Source: Cristatella mucedo
Lineage: Eukaryota; Bryozoa; Phylactolaemata; Cristatellidae
Assembly: GCA_009760855.2 (NCBI GenBank)
Contig: WPIO01000043.1
Location: 2,110,001 to 2,174,000, forward strand
Reading direction: 5' to 3'
Length of the DNA stretch: 64,000 bases
Numbering within the stretch: the first letter of the stretch is position 1; the number at the start of each line of letters is the position of its first letter. Shown here piece by piece: positions 41,295 through 53,400 of the stretch. The translations under genes and the position numbers were made by a program. Below the pieces are notes generated by a model. That model ran no database searches, had not been told where the DNA came from, and saw nothing but the letters and a program-made list of their open reading frames with translations.

Positions 41295-41763
41295 GACATT
41301 AGGAGAGAGGCAGGCGAATGGGATGGCCAAAGAGGGTGGCAGACATAAGGTAAGGGTTGGAGGAAGAAGGTGAGGATGAGAGAAGAAGAATGCGAGGAAA
41401 CGAAAATTAGTGGATGGCAGGACAAGAAGTAAGGTTGGAAAGTGGGGAGAAAGGAAGAAAGTGGGAGAGACGGAGGTAGAGGTAGGATGAAGTGAAGATT
41501 ACCAGGCGGAAGGTAGGGGTACTGCGACAAGTAGGGCAAGAGGAGGATGAAGATGAGGGTGAGAACTCAACGAGGAGGTTTATTCAGCATGGTAAACGAG
41601 CGCAAAACGGATCTTTTCAGGAATAAGGATTTGGGGTGAGCATGATAAAAACGATGGGAGTGATGGGAGACAACGCGAAGAGGAAACACAGCAACGGAGA
41701 GAGTCGGTGGCGCTTGTGCATTACCTTGTACAAGATACACGGCTGGTAAGTAAATATGTAATA
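41295..41763. other. purine-rich flank of the GA tract
   Basis: G/A-rich decayed simple sequence (GGAAGAAGGTGAGGATGAGA and similar). No gene. Confidence 0.55.
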
Positions 41764-42202
41764 ACAATAATAATAATAATGCACCTGATAAAGCGCCCTC
41801 AGAGGACTCAATCTCTTTCTAGGCGCTTTGCATTTGCTGCAAAATGAAAGGCGATTGAATAGTGAGTGATACAATGCTTGATAAACAACATGAATTACAT
41901 GGTTAGGGGTGACATGCAGAGGGTCAGTATGCAAGTGTATTTAGTGGCAGCACTCACAGTGTCAGCACACCTAAGCACATGAAGGATGAATCACAGGGAC
42001 CCACTAAACGCTGTCCTGATAAGTGTGTTTTAAAGCTTTTTTTTAAAATGTGGTCAAGTCGGGAGTGAGTTCCAGGCTTTAGGAGCAGACGAACTAAAAC
42101 CACGGTCTCCAAAGGATGTCAGGTTTAAACGAGGTATAAGTAGACAGTTGGATTCCGAAAAGCGAGGGTGGGGTACAATGCTTGGCCTGGTGGGGAGTAT
42201 TT

Positions 42203-42296
<94 letters not shown>

Positions 42297-43726
42297 CTGG
42301 AGCCAAAGAACGAAGTTAGCTGAAAGTGAGCGACAAAACCTTGAAGACGATCCGTTGCTTGACTGGCAGCCAGCGCAGGTTGGTGAAACGTGGTGTTAGG
42401 TGGCAACTGCGGCGCCGACGATAGACAAGCCTAGCTGCTGAGTTTTGCACCGGCTGTAATCGCCTGATTGCACGTGCTGGTAGGCCAGCAAGCAGTTAGC
42501 TACAGACGGAATGTCAATAATTCATAAACCAACCTAGACGTCGTATCCTTATCTAAACAAGCCGAATTTTAGCATGGTTATGTATCTGAATATAGGCAAA
42601 CTTGATTGTGGAGTTGATGTGGTCGTCTAACGCGAGGTCACTTTGGGACATGAGACCTAGATTTTGAGCTGATTCAGCAGTTGATATGCTGACAAAGCAA
42701 GTTTTGAGCTTCAGCCTTTCCAATTTCTGAATCACACAGGGTTTGCCTGTAACTAACAAGTTAGTTTTATCATCGTTTAGTTTAAGAAAATTTGCTGCCA
42801 TCCATATGCTGATGTCATCAGTACATGCAGCAAGGGAGTTGAGAGAATTCGAGGTGCTTGAAGGCTGGGAGGGATCAAAGCAAAGGTACAACTGAGTGTC
42901 ATCCACATAGAAGTGAAAACCTAGACTGTGCTGGATATCACATCAGCAAGAGGGAGAGTATAGACGGTGAAAAGAACCAGACCTAGCACAGAGCCCTGAG
43001 GTACTCCATATGTTAAAGTTACCTCGGATGATCTTTGTACATTCACGTCAATACTCAGGAGCCTCCAACTGAGATAGGACCTGAAACACTGAAGAGCAGT
43101 GCCAGCGATGCCCAGGCGAGATGAGAGGCCCTGTAGAAGAACTTTGTGATCGATGGTATCAAAAGCTGCGGTAAGGTCGAGCAAAACAAGCAGAGACACT
43201 CTACCCATGTCTGCATTCCTAAGTAGGTCGTTGTATTCCCTAAGCAATGCTGACTCTGTGGAGTGATTAGCTAAAAAGCCAGGCTGGAGCTTACTAGCAA
43301 GGTGTGAGGTTTCGATGTATGAGTTCAGCTGGTCCGCCGCGAACCGTTCCAGTGTCTTTGATAGAAATGCTAGAAGGGAGACTAGGCAGTAGTTGCTCAA
43401 GTTCTCTTGGTCTAGTATCGGTTTCTTGAGAAGTGGCCCGACTACAGCCTCTTTGAAAGGTGCTGGGACATGACCTGAGGCTAATGACATATTAACGATG
43501 TTAGTTATGCACGGCAGCAGCAGATCAATGCATCATAGGAGCAGGACAGTGGGAATCGGGTCCAAAGGACTTATCTTCTTTGATTGAGATATGAACTTCA
43601 GGACGAGATCACAAGTGACCTCCTTAAATGTGCACATTGAGTGGCAGCCAGAAATCGGGGGGGGGGGGGACAGCATTCAATGGGGGATGCTGTCATCGGA
43701 GGGGTGGAGTCTCTGATCTTGTCTAT
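41764..43726 (-). mobile_element. LINE-A copy with GA expansion
   Basis: ATAATAATAATAATGCACCT tail, hairpin and 3' UTR, C-terminal region, RT, and the linker toward the endonuclease, ending near CTGATCTTGTCTATC. RT blocks visible on the minus strand include LSNYCLVSLLAFLSKTLERF, HSTESALLREYNDLLRNADM, LLVLLDLTAAFDTIDHKVLL, VPQGSVLGLVLFTVYTLPLA and DDTQLYLCFDPSQPSSTSNS. Frameshifts separate the segments. A pure (GA) tract interrupts the C-terminal coding part. Confidence 0.9.
42206..42295. repeat. (GA)45 microsatellite inside LINE-A
   Basis: Other LINE-A copies read ATCTGAGAGATAGGCTGGAG here (e.g. 29937). This copy has the short GAGAGA expanded to about 90 bases. Confidence 0.96.
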
Positions 43727-44139
43727 CTATACAGTTGTACCCAGGCTGGGTTCGGTTGGCTGGGACCGGACGGCTATAGTGAGGGTTAGGGTCACCGGCT
43801 AGGCCGGGGTCGCACCTACGGCATGGCCGGATGTATGCGGTGACGTTAAGTCACCGGGGCTCTTGGGTACGGGAAGTTGGCTGAGTAAGTCGTGGTGTTG
43901 GAGGCTCCCGGTCTCGCCGAGTTATGCACCTGGATTCGTGCAGGCGTGCTCCGGCGATGCTGCCACGCACGCAAGGGAACGAGTACCAAAGGCCCGAGCG
44001 GAGCTGGATAGCTCGCTCGTTGTTGACTTGTTTTTATTCCGCTTTCCCCGTGTAGCGTGTTCGTGACCCCCCCGTGTCTTGGCGTCTTTCAGTGGAAGCT
44101 TACGACTGTGGTAGTTGTCGACTCAGACTAGCCAGCAGT
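43727..44139. other. GC-rich sequence upstream of R1 copy 2
   Basis: No recognised ORF. It may be part of the same LTR element as R1. Confidence 0.45.
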
Positions 44140-44477
44140 TACTCAGCCAGCCGGGTTTTGGACGGCGTACGCTCGTACTGTTGGATTCGGAGTCGGTACA
44201 ACGGCAGGACTGCAGAAGCCGACTGACACCAACTAACACGTTTGTTCGCGCTTGCTGCGTCATCTTGCGCTCCCATAGTGTACTGTGTATAGGACCCTCC
44301 CTGTAGACTTGTTTAGTTGCTCTGTTGTTGTTGGCGCATGCGTTATTATAAAAGATGTTTAACCTGACGGCCGCTCGTCTTACCCTAGTTCGGCGGCATG
44401 GCGAGCGGCAGCGCGGCCAGAGTATGGCGGGGTTTGGCGGGAAATAGCCTTTGACCCCTGGAACCCGGTTACACAGT

Positions 44478-44480
<3 letters not shown>
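44140..44480. mobile_element. solo-LTR-like repeat R1, copy 2
   Basis: It aligns with 25085-25435 (GACGGCGTACGCTCGTACTG, GGCAGGACTGCAGAAGCCGA, CCCTGTAGACTTGTTTAG, ATTATAAAAGATG, and an end reading GGAACCCGGTTACA). A TATA-like core and lack of coding capacity fit an LTR. Confidence 0.5.
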
Positions 44481-44574
<94 letters not shown>

Positions 44575-44595
44575 TATAAATAGCTTTTTAAAGCG

Positions 44596-44633
<38 letters not shown>
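44480..44633. repeat. (CA)n and (TA)n microsatellites
   Basis: CA units to about 44567, a 30-base unique gap, then (TA)n at 44597-44633. The motif AGCT.TTTAAAGC recurs on both sides of the TA tract. Confidence 0.95.
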
Positions 44634-44636
<3 letters not shown>

Positions 44637-46633
44637 AACTAGCTCTTTAAAGCTCAATATACATAAGTATGTGTATTGAGGTTTAAAGAGCCAGTTTACT
44701 GCAATAATTCTCAGCCTGAGATCATTAGAAGGGCTTGGGTTAGCTCGTCCAGAGGCATACCTAAGAGTTTTCAGTAGATGGCATCTTGTAAATTCTTCAG
44801 CCACTTCCTCTTGCAACATGCCTCATTAGAAACCGACAGTAAAAGTGCAGCTACTGTCCGCCACAAGGCAAACTACATATGAATAATATCTTTGACTTAA
44901 AATGGTTCAGATTCCCTAAAGAACAGTCTTTGAATCAGGGCATGGTCTATGTGATGAGGCAGCCAGGAAGAAGCAATCTTTTATTCAGTGGCGTACTAGT
45001 GAAGGGACGTGCTGCCATTTAATGCATAGTTAAAATTCAGTGCTCAGCTGCTAGAGAGAAATTCAGCTCTTCCTTTAATAATTCTTCGCTTTATCCGTTC
45101 ATCTGAATGCATGAGGCTTGTAGTAAGAACTGGCTTATCATCTCCTTAGAAGCATCGACGGCCTCATTTATATGCTGGCTTAAGAGCCTTAGAGGCTATC
45201 ACTCAAGCTTGATGTGGGCGACAAAGATTTTCCGCTGCATGTCTCAAACCAATCATCCAAGTTTTCAGTGCGAGAAACTCCAGTCTTAATCATATGATTT
45301 TCTTACGTAACCTAATGCTGAATGAATCATGACTATTGAATAATGGAAGTGTAGCTCCCCATCTGGCTGTCGCAGACTGATACATTAACTTCCCTCATGC
45401 AATCTTTCCAATACAAACAACAGTTTTGTAAGGCTCATTGAGCATACAAGGAAATTAATAATAATAATAATAATATGTACTATATTTTCGTCCCTACGCT
45501 AAGCCATAAGAACTAAGTGGATGCTGCACAGGAACGTTTTCTCCTGCACACTAAAAGCCTAAGCTGCTTTCGGTGCGCTTACGGATTTACGCCGACAGAT
45601 TTAATCTCATGCAACAAAGTGAAAAGCAATGCTGAGCGTCACGAGTGCAGTCAAGGATTGGAATGCTCTTAATACAATGTGCCATTGTATTAAGAGCATT
45701 CCAATTTTAGACAGATAGCATATAGTTTGCGGACGAAATGTGTGGTACGTCTCCCAAGTTAAGGCTGGCTGATTGCAACAGTCGCTACTAAAACTGTACA
45801 ATTGTGACGCAGGCATGCAAACTCATTGTCTAATGTATGCGTCATGAATTTTTGTCAGAGATTTTTGCCCACTGCTGTTTCGCTGCATCTCTTCATGCCT
45901 GATACGTGCAGTATTTTCACGGTCGGCTAGCTAAATTGCGAATAAAAGGATGTGAGAAAATTGTGCCCATCATTAATTGAGTCAGGTGCCGCGAAGAAGT
46001 GCACTATGACAAATGCCCAGTTAATTTCACCCACTACCCTGTTCATTTCAATAACTGAGTTATTCGGTAAGTGCAGTCGGCTTTAAATGCAGTTGAACCA
46101 TGATGTAGCTGTATTTTGAAATCGTGACGTCTGGAAAATTGAAAGTGCTTTACGAACATGCTGCTGCTTAATGTTTGCATCTGCTTCCCAGGTTAATGAT
46201 TACCATGCTAGCGAACGTAAAACACGAAGATAGATAAAAGTTTGATGCTGAAGTATGCCTTGTAAGACTAAACTCTTGCAACTGTTTGAAGGACCGCCAT
46301 TGATAAGGATTGTTCGTTACGCCATAGTGTGTGAGTGCAATTTCACGAAATAATAATGCAGTTCTATTAGTTATACTCTCCAAAATACAAGAGACCGTGC
46401 ATACACACACATACCGACGTGTACATAGATAAGTAAATATAGATGTGTACACCTAGACGAAGCAAGACCAATTGGAGTAACACCAAATAATTGCACAGAG
46501 AAAAGCGTAGAGACTTAGGTGATAGCTTAGTAAAATCCTCATGACCTCACTCAGTTCATTGAAGAAACTAGTATGGGCGGTGTTGACGCTACGTATTTCT
46601 GCCGCTCATTGGTTTTTCAAATACCTAACTGGT
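44634..46633. other. intergenic region between the divergent Ig genes
   Basis: The first exon of Ig-2 should lie between 40.6 and 47.1 kb. A weak candidate is ATG at 46159 (MLLLNVCICFP, then donor GTTAAT in phase 1). A small LINE-B 3' scrap (minus strand) lies near 45558-45580, and a perfect hairpin at 45657-45705. No other gene seen. Confidence 0.45.
45657..45705. repeat. perfect 23-bp inverted repeat with 3-base loop
   Basis: Arm 45657-45679 (ATTGGAATGCTCTTAATACA plus ATG), loop TGC (45680-45682), arm 45683-45705. No mismatches. It is not part of any recognised repeat. Confidence 0.92.
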
Positions 46634-46702
46634 CAAGCGCCTAGAAAGATATTGAGTTCTCTGAGGGCGCTTTATTAAGTGCTTTATTATTATAATTATT
46701 TT
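46634..46702 (+). mobile_element. LINE-A 3' end fragment
   Basis: CAAGCGCCTAGAAAGATATT, GAGTTCTCTGAGGGCGCTTT, then a TTATTATTATAATTA tail. Confidence 0.85.
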
Positions 46703-47164
46703 TAAATACCAATGTCCTGAGAAGCAGCCACTGCTGAAGTAAAATTAAACTCTGTAGCAATCAAGTAGTGGTACAGATAATACAATCAAGTTTTCAAAAA
46801 GTAGTTCTCAGATTTCCATTAGCCTGCAGAGGAAGGCAATATATGATGCATACTATTATATCCATTTCTATTTCATTTTTCTGGCACAAATAAGTTCTCG
46901 CAGTCCAAAGTATACAGCTTAATTTTTCGGACGTGGTAAAACCTAAACTTCAGTTAGATTTATTATAATTGAAACGCGATTTATTCAGACTTTGAACAAC
47001 TTAACTTATTCAATTCAAGAGCTTTTGAGGTTAATATGAGCAATTTTTAACGATCAGTATGAATGTTACGACTACCTGCACACTCCGAATGCACTGGACT
47101 GCAGTAGCGAATGCAGCAAGATATCTGCAACTTTGATAGAGTTGTTTTGATTTTTAATTTACAG

Positions 47165-47485
47165 CAAGAATTCAGGCAATTACTTGGCTTAGCATTAATG
47201 GTCAGACCAATTTAACCTATCAGACCAGCGCTGGTAGTAATGAGCCACTGACTATTCTATGTACGACAACGATACCTGGCGGAAATGGTTCATTTATTGC
47301 AGTGGATCGCTCCATTCTGAAAGCCGGGAACGTTTCCGACCATTTGAGCAGCAGCTCTCCTCTATGGTCGTTGATGCATAATATCATTCAAAATCCAGGC
47401 TTTCTGCCCGACCCATCCCGTATGAACGAGGAAGTACCGTATCATCCAAGCGTCACGTACCTGCGTACCGGGATAACAATTCAAG
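47165..47485 (+). CDS. Ig-2 exon 2 (domain 1, first half)
   Basis: Flanked by acceptor TTTTTAATTTACAG and donor GTAAGA; phase 1 in and out (321 nt). It reads ARIQAITWLSINGQTNLTYQ, EPLTILCTTTIPGGNGSFI, then QNPGFLPDPSRMNEEVPYHP and SVTYLRTGITIQG. Over the last 33 residues only four differ from Ig-1 exon 2. The middle (RSILKAGNVSDHLSSSSPLW) is more divergent than the flanks. Confidence 0.88.
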
Positions 47486-50400
47486 GTAAGATAAATAAAA
47501 AATCCAGACCCATCGGTATAAGTGATAATTTCACTCACGATAGTCTTATTACGAAATAGGCAACTTTCCTCTGACCAATGCTGATTTATGAAAGCCTTCT
47601 CGCATGCATTCTCACTCTCTCTCTCCTTCTTACTTTATGCCTGCTTCGCTGTCACTCAGTCATGCCCGTCTTTCTCTCTTTCTCACGAAATATCTCGTCA
47701 GTGCAACTTTTCTGTCTCCCACGGTCTAGACTCTTCTTTTATCTTTTGCTGACACTTAATTTTTTACATTTTGCCATTTTACCTGTTTTGCATGACAATT
47801 TTAGTGATCCTAAATATTTTATTGTACCGTTAAAATCTTGCCCAGCTATCTTTCATTTCTTATACCACAGGCTTCTTCCCTACTGTCTAATTTTGCTTTT
47901 ATTTGCCCCCATCTTCTTGCCACAGTTTCCTCTGTATCTACCTTTTATTCTGATCATTCATTAATTTAAATGGCTGAGCCTTTGGCACAGCCATTGAAAT
48001 TATAGCTGCCGCACCAATGCACGCACTTACAGCACGAAGGCAACAAAGAGATAGAGCGGCCGTACAGTAATAAAGAAAGTCCATATCCATAGCATGGAGA
48101 GGTGTATTCGACAGCTAAGGAGGGTTGGCAAGCAAAGGCAAAGCTTCGTACCACTCGCTTTTCGGAATCCAACAGTCTAGAAATACCTCGTACAAACCTT
48201 AAATCCTTTGGAGACCGTGCATTTAGCTCGTATGCTCCCACAGCCTGGAACTCCCTCCCGACCTGCATCAGAACATCCCCTGACCTGACCACATTTAAAA
48301 GAAACTTAAAAACATACCTATTTAGGACAGCATTTAGTGGGTCCTTGTGATTCGTCCTCGATGTGCTTATGCGTGCTGACACTGTTCATGCTGCCACTAA
48401 CCACATTTGCATGCTGACCCAGTGCATGTAACCCCTAACCATGTTATTCATTTTGTTTGTTTTTCAAGCATGATTTTACTTACTATTCTATTGCGTATCA
48501 CTTTGCAGCAAATGCAAAGCGCCTAGAAAGAGATTAAGTTCTCCGAGGGCGCTTTATCAAGTGCAATATTATTATTATTATTATTATTGCAGTCATCCAA
48601 CCGAAGCCGTGACGTATACCAATTCTCAAACGGCTTGGTAGCGTGGAGGGCGAAGCTTGGCTCAACTGTCAACGTCCAATTCCTATCTATGATTAGGAAC
48701 TGTCTTCCACGGTGGCTTACAACGAATTTAACTAACTCTTTAGTTCTGTCTCGGCAGTATTATTGTAGTTTCCTTTTGGACGGGTTACAACAAACGTCGC
48801 CAGACCACAACAGCTGGTGATAAGAATGCTGCAAACCTAGTTTACATATCCCATAGGTTTGACGAAGTGTCTCATTTGCTGAAAAAGCTTGGATGGCTAC
48901 CGGTTGATCAAAGGATGCAGAGCAAAGTTTCTATGCTGACCCACAAGGCCTTCCACGGCTTGGCTCCTTCATATCGAGCTGAACTGCTGAACCAGTTTCA
49001 GCCAACTCGTGCACCCAGGGTTCTCCATGGACAATATAGCCATTTTAAACGGATAACAAATTAGCTGTTTTGTTCCTCTGCTTGAAGACCGTTGGTGACC
49101 GAAGCTTTAGCTCTGCAGGCTTTAGACTGTGGAGTTCACTTCACAATTCTTAGGAAATGACAACTACTCTCCTCGTGCGGCGCATCCTTTTCAGCCGCCC
49201 TGAGCTGCTACTTCCATGCTACTCACTACCTCAACTGCTCTCCTGACTCTGCTATGCTTCTCACTTTCTCTTTGTTTTGCGACATGAAGTCTTTTGGCTA
49301 CAGAATGCATATCGAAAGCTGCTTAGGCTTTGGCTGTGCTATAAAGCACTCTCCTGGGTAATGCTCACCTAGTCTGTAAACTTTGTGGAGTTACAGACGA
49401 AGAATCGTTACATTACGTCACTTTTGGAGTATGGAATGCAGAGCTAGCGCCCCTATTAGACACGGCGACCTTTCCGCATGCTGCTTTCTAGCAGCAGATA
49501 GAGAACGATGTTATTACTTTGACTAAAATCAGGTGTAGCAATGGTAAGATCAAGGCAGCCTCGATGTGGTAATATGGGTGACGGCTCAACTTGAAAAGCT
49601 GCAGGAAAGATAAGATACTGCCTCGTGCCATGTGTAACTTCGGCTGGTGCGTGGGCAGAAAACGGAACGCTTGCTCTGAGGATAGGAAGATTGTGCAGTG
49701 AGGCGTGCCGTGAAGGCATGCAGCGAAAGTCTTGCAGAGAGGTAAGGCGTGCAGTGAGGCCAGGAAGATCTCCCAGTGAAGGCAGGGAAAGCGTGCAGCA
49801 AAGGGCGTGCAGAGAGCTCTGGCAAGTCGTGGCGTGAGCGTACTCGGTCGGGGTGCTATGGCACTGGTGCCAAGCAAAATAGATCAGAGCTTCCAGATCT
49901 AAAAGTCATCTAGCGAGTCCACCAAGCCAAGCAAAAGGCTCTGCGTTTGCGGTACGACACATTGCTCATCTGTGTTCCGGCGCCCGGTTTTCTTCCGCCA
50001 CTGGCTTAAGAGTGCCAATGATCTGAAGTCAAGTCCTCAGTTCGAAGCCTGCTTATGCTGATCTCAACCGATGAGATTCCAGTTATTTGGCGACACAAGA
50101 TTTTCTGCCAATTATGTGACAGCAAATAAACTATCTAGGTACTAAGCAGACATATCTTGAGCCTCAATCTTTAAAAGTTTCGCTGCTAGCAATTGAAAGA
50201 CCTTGATGAAAGACCTTGATCGTTGCAGAGCACTGTCTCCGGCCGTATAGCCAAATAATGCGACCACAGGAAGTGGAATAAGGTTGTCGCGAACAAAACT
50301 TCTTACCTTATCTCTCAATGCAAGGCCTTGCCAGTTGTGAGAGCACCATGCTTGTCTTACATTAATGAAATAGTGTCCGGCCGGGTTGTTTATTAGTCAA

Positions 50401-53400
50401 CACACAGCCAATGATTTTTAGTCAAGAGTGTAGGCAGATTGAAGGAGCTGCCGTCCAGCAGGAGTGTTGTATCTGTATCAGAACTAGCAGAACACGAAGT
50501 TCTACTCTCCTGCTGCCGGCTACGGTACATCCTTGTAGTGCCCATGGGCCCTTCACCGTACCTCTATGTACAACCAATCTGTCTTTGGCATTTCAACTCT
50601 CAGCCTGCAACTGGATTCATAAATCAACTAGCAGGCTGAGCTGATGGAGTGCGATTTGGCCAGCATCAGCCCAACCTCTCATGGCGTGGAATAGTCTAGC
50701 CGATAACATGATTTTAATTAACTTTCTCACTCACTTTCCTCCCACCACTTCGGCTAAGCAGATGCACCTATCTCTGCTTGCCGCTAGGCTTGGTCAAACA
50801 TCTCTGTCTCCCTGTGCATCTCTTTGTATATGGCGAATGGTCATTCGAGGTGGTCAAAGCGATGAAAGAAGGCTCAGTTAGGCTCTTCCACAGTTACTTT
50901 ATTTATCTCAAGCTGTCTACTCTGCTTATGAAGGGTGGGACTTTGCTCTATTGAAGATAGATTTTCGATTTTAATAATCAATTTTCGACCATAGAGGTAA
51001 AGCCATTCGAAGGCCTTGGCCAATCTTGACACATTACATGACTGACTGGTTGATTCGTCATCGAGGCCCAGTCTGATGACTCAAATAAGCCTGTTCCATT
51101 CCTCCGCTTTAAGACAGAAAATTTAGTACATTCATTTAATTGATGACACTTCCCCTGATTGTTGTACGAGTGGGCTGTAGCACTCGATGTGGTAGGCAGT
51201 CGAGACGTGCTATTGGTGATTGTTATGACAATGGAGTCGGGGCACTCCGGTGGGCGAGACAGGCTGAGAGAGTCGGGCTTCGCCCTGCTCTGTGAGTGGT
51301 AAAATAAACAGGTGGTGTTGCTCGTTGGCTAGCGCTCTGTGCTGCTCGCGGCGATAACTCTAGCTAACAAGCTATTTCCGGCGGCGGCGGTGGCCTACAG
51401 CAATGGTGCTTGAGCAATTTCAAGTCGGTGATGACTTCGCAGCGTGGCAGCTTGACTCGGTGCGGAGGCTCGAGCTTTGCGGTATCAATCTAGCAGTCTG
51501 GCACAAGTATCTGCCTCTCTTCCCGGGAGGAAGCGCCTTCAATGTGTAATCTTACATGCCAAAGACAATCAAGGATGACTACCGTCTGCTTCGTGAGGCC
51601 CCGGCAACAGCGCTGGCTAACCCGGTAGTTCAAGCACGCCTGCTGAGAGCTGAGTTAGAAAAAGCTTGTCGGAGAGAGGGTGGCAACAGAAGGTACAAGA
51701 AACAGTATTAGCAATCGCCGATGGTGTGCCGGGCGACAACGATTTTCCAGGATGCCACCGTGGGGTACGTAGCGACAGCGGTCCAGGCTGTGACGGTTTG
51801 GCAGGCTCAGATGGTGTGCAACGAGGCAACGGCCTGCGAGGTAGCGAAAGCCATGAAGGTGACGCTGGCATGCAACGAGCAGGTGGGTTGTGACTCGGAG
51901 CAAGTCGAAGATTCAGCACAGGTCCGAGACTCATCGGCGACTCAATTGGGCTGTGACGCGGTGCAGGTAGGATACAAGGCTCAGATTTGAGATGCGGTGC
52001 AGGTCGGAGATGCTGCGGTGGTGGTGGTGGCGGCGGCCGAAGACGCGGCGGCCACACCCAGAGATGAGGCGGCCGCACCCGGAGATGCGGCGGCCGAGCC
52101 CAAAATTGCTGCAGCGGCGACCAGAGACTCAGCGGCTACGCCCGGAGACGCGGCAGTGGCTTGCGAAATGTTGGTGGTGTGAGATGCATCATTGAGCTTC
52201 GGGGATTCGTGGCCCGACGAGGTGCTAGCAGTGATGATATATGTCCCCGGCGACGCATGAACGCAGATATCAAATGCAGGCCGCTTGTTTCCACAGGCCA
52301 TGTGGTCGCCTGCCTCCTCCGAGCAGCCGTTACTTATAATAATAATAATAAAAATAATAATTCACTTGATAAAGCGCCCTCAGAGAACTCAATCTCTTTC
52401 AAGGCGCTTTACATTTGCTGCAAAGGGAAATGCAATTAAATGGTGAGTAGTATCATGCTTGATAGACAATATTACTAACATGGTTAGGGTGATATGCACA
52501 GGGACAGTACGCAAATATGGTTAGTGGCAGCATGCAAAGTTTCAGCACGCATAAGCACATGAAGGACGAATCACAGGGACCCACTAAATGCTGTCCTAAA
52601 TAGGTGTGTTTTAAAGTACCTTTTCAATGTGGTCAAGTCAGGGATGTTCAGACGGAAGTCGGGAGGGAGTTCCGGGCTTTGGGAACATACGAAGTAAATG
52701 CAAAGGATTTGAGGTTTGTACGAGGGATTGGTAGACTGTTGGATTCCGAAAAGCGGGTGGTACGATGCTTGGCCTGGTGGGGGAGTAGATCTGAGAGATA
52801 TGCTGGAGCCAAAGAATGAAGTGACCTAAAAGTGAGCGACAAAGCCTTGAGGTCGATGCGTTACTGGACTGGTAGCCAGTGCAGGTCGGTGAGAAGTGGT
52901 GTGATGTGGCAACTGCGAAGGTCACGACAGACATGCCTAGCTGCGGAGTTTTGCACCAGCAGCAATCGCCTGATCCCACATGCCGGTAGGCCAGTAAGCA
53001 GTTAGTTGCAGATTTCGAGACGGGATGTCACGAATGCATAGACCAACTTACAAGTGGTTTCCTTATCTAAACAAGCACGAATTTAAGCAATGTTATGTAG
53101 CTGAAATTAGGCAGATTTGACTGTGGAGCTTATATGGTCGTCTAATGAGAGGTCGCTGTGTAGCATGACACCTTCATTTCGTGCTGATTCAACAGGAGGT
53201 ATTCTGGCAGAGCCAATTTTGAGGGTCAGCCTTTCCAATCTCTGAATCACACTGGGTTTGCCCAACCCTAGTAAGTTAGTTTTATCGTCGTTAAGCTTTA
53301 GAAAATTTGCGGCCATTCAAGTGCGGATGTCATCAATACATGCAGCAAATGAGTTGAGAGAATTTGAGGTGCTCGAAGGTTCGGAGGGATCGAAGTAAAG

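Noticed and set aside
46159-46192. Candidate signal-peptide exon for Ig-2 (MLLLNVCICFP, phase-1 donor)
   Set aside because: It is too short for a normal signal peptide, the donor GTTAAT is weak, and it does not resemble the Ig-1 signal exon. Kept only as a lead.
46571-46621. Plus-strand GVDATYFCRSLVFQIP, reminiscent of an Ig F strand
   Set aside because: The preceding AG acceptor is in the wrong phase for this family, no B-strand exon precedes it, and the match is short.
47578-47964. 128-codon hydrophobic plus-strand frame that might be a membrane exon
   Set aside because: It lies in T/C-rich DNA just after a splice donor. The hydrophobicity follows from base composition and no family pattern is visible.
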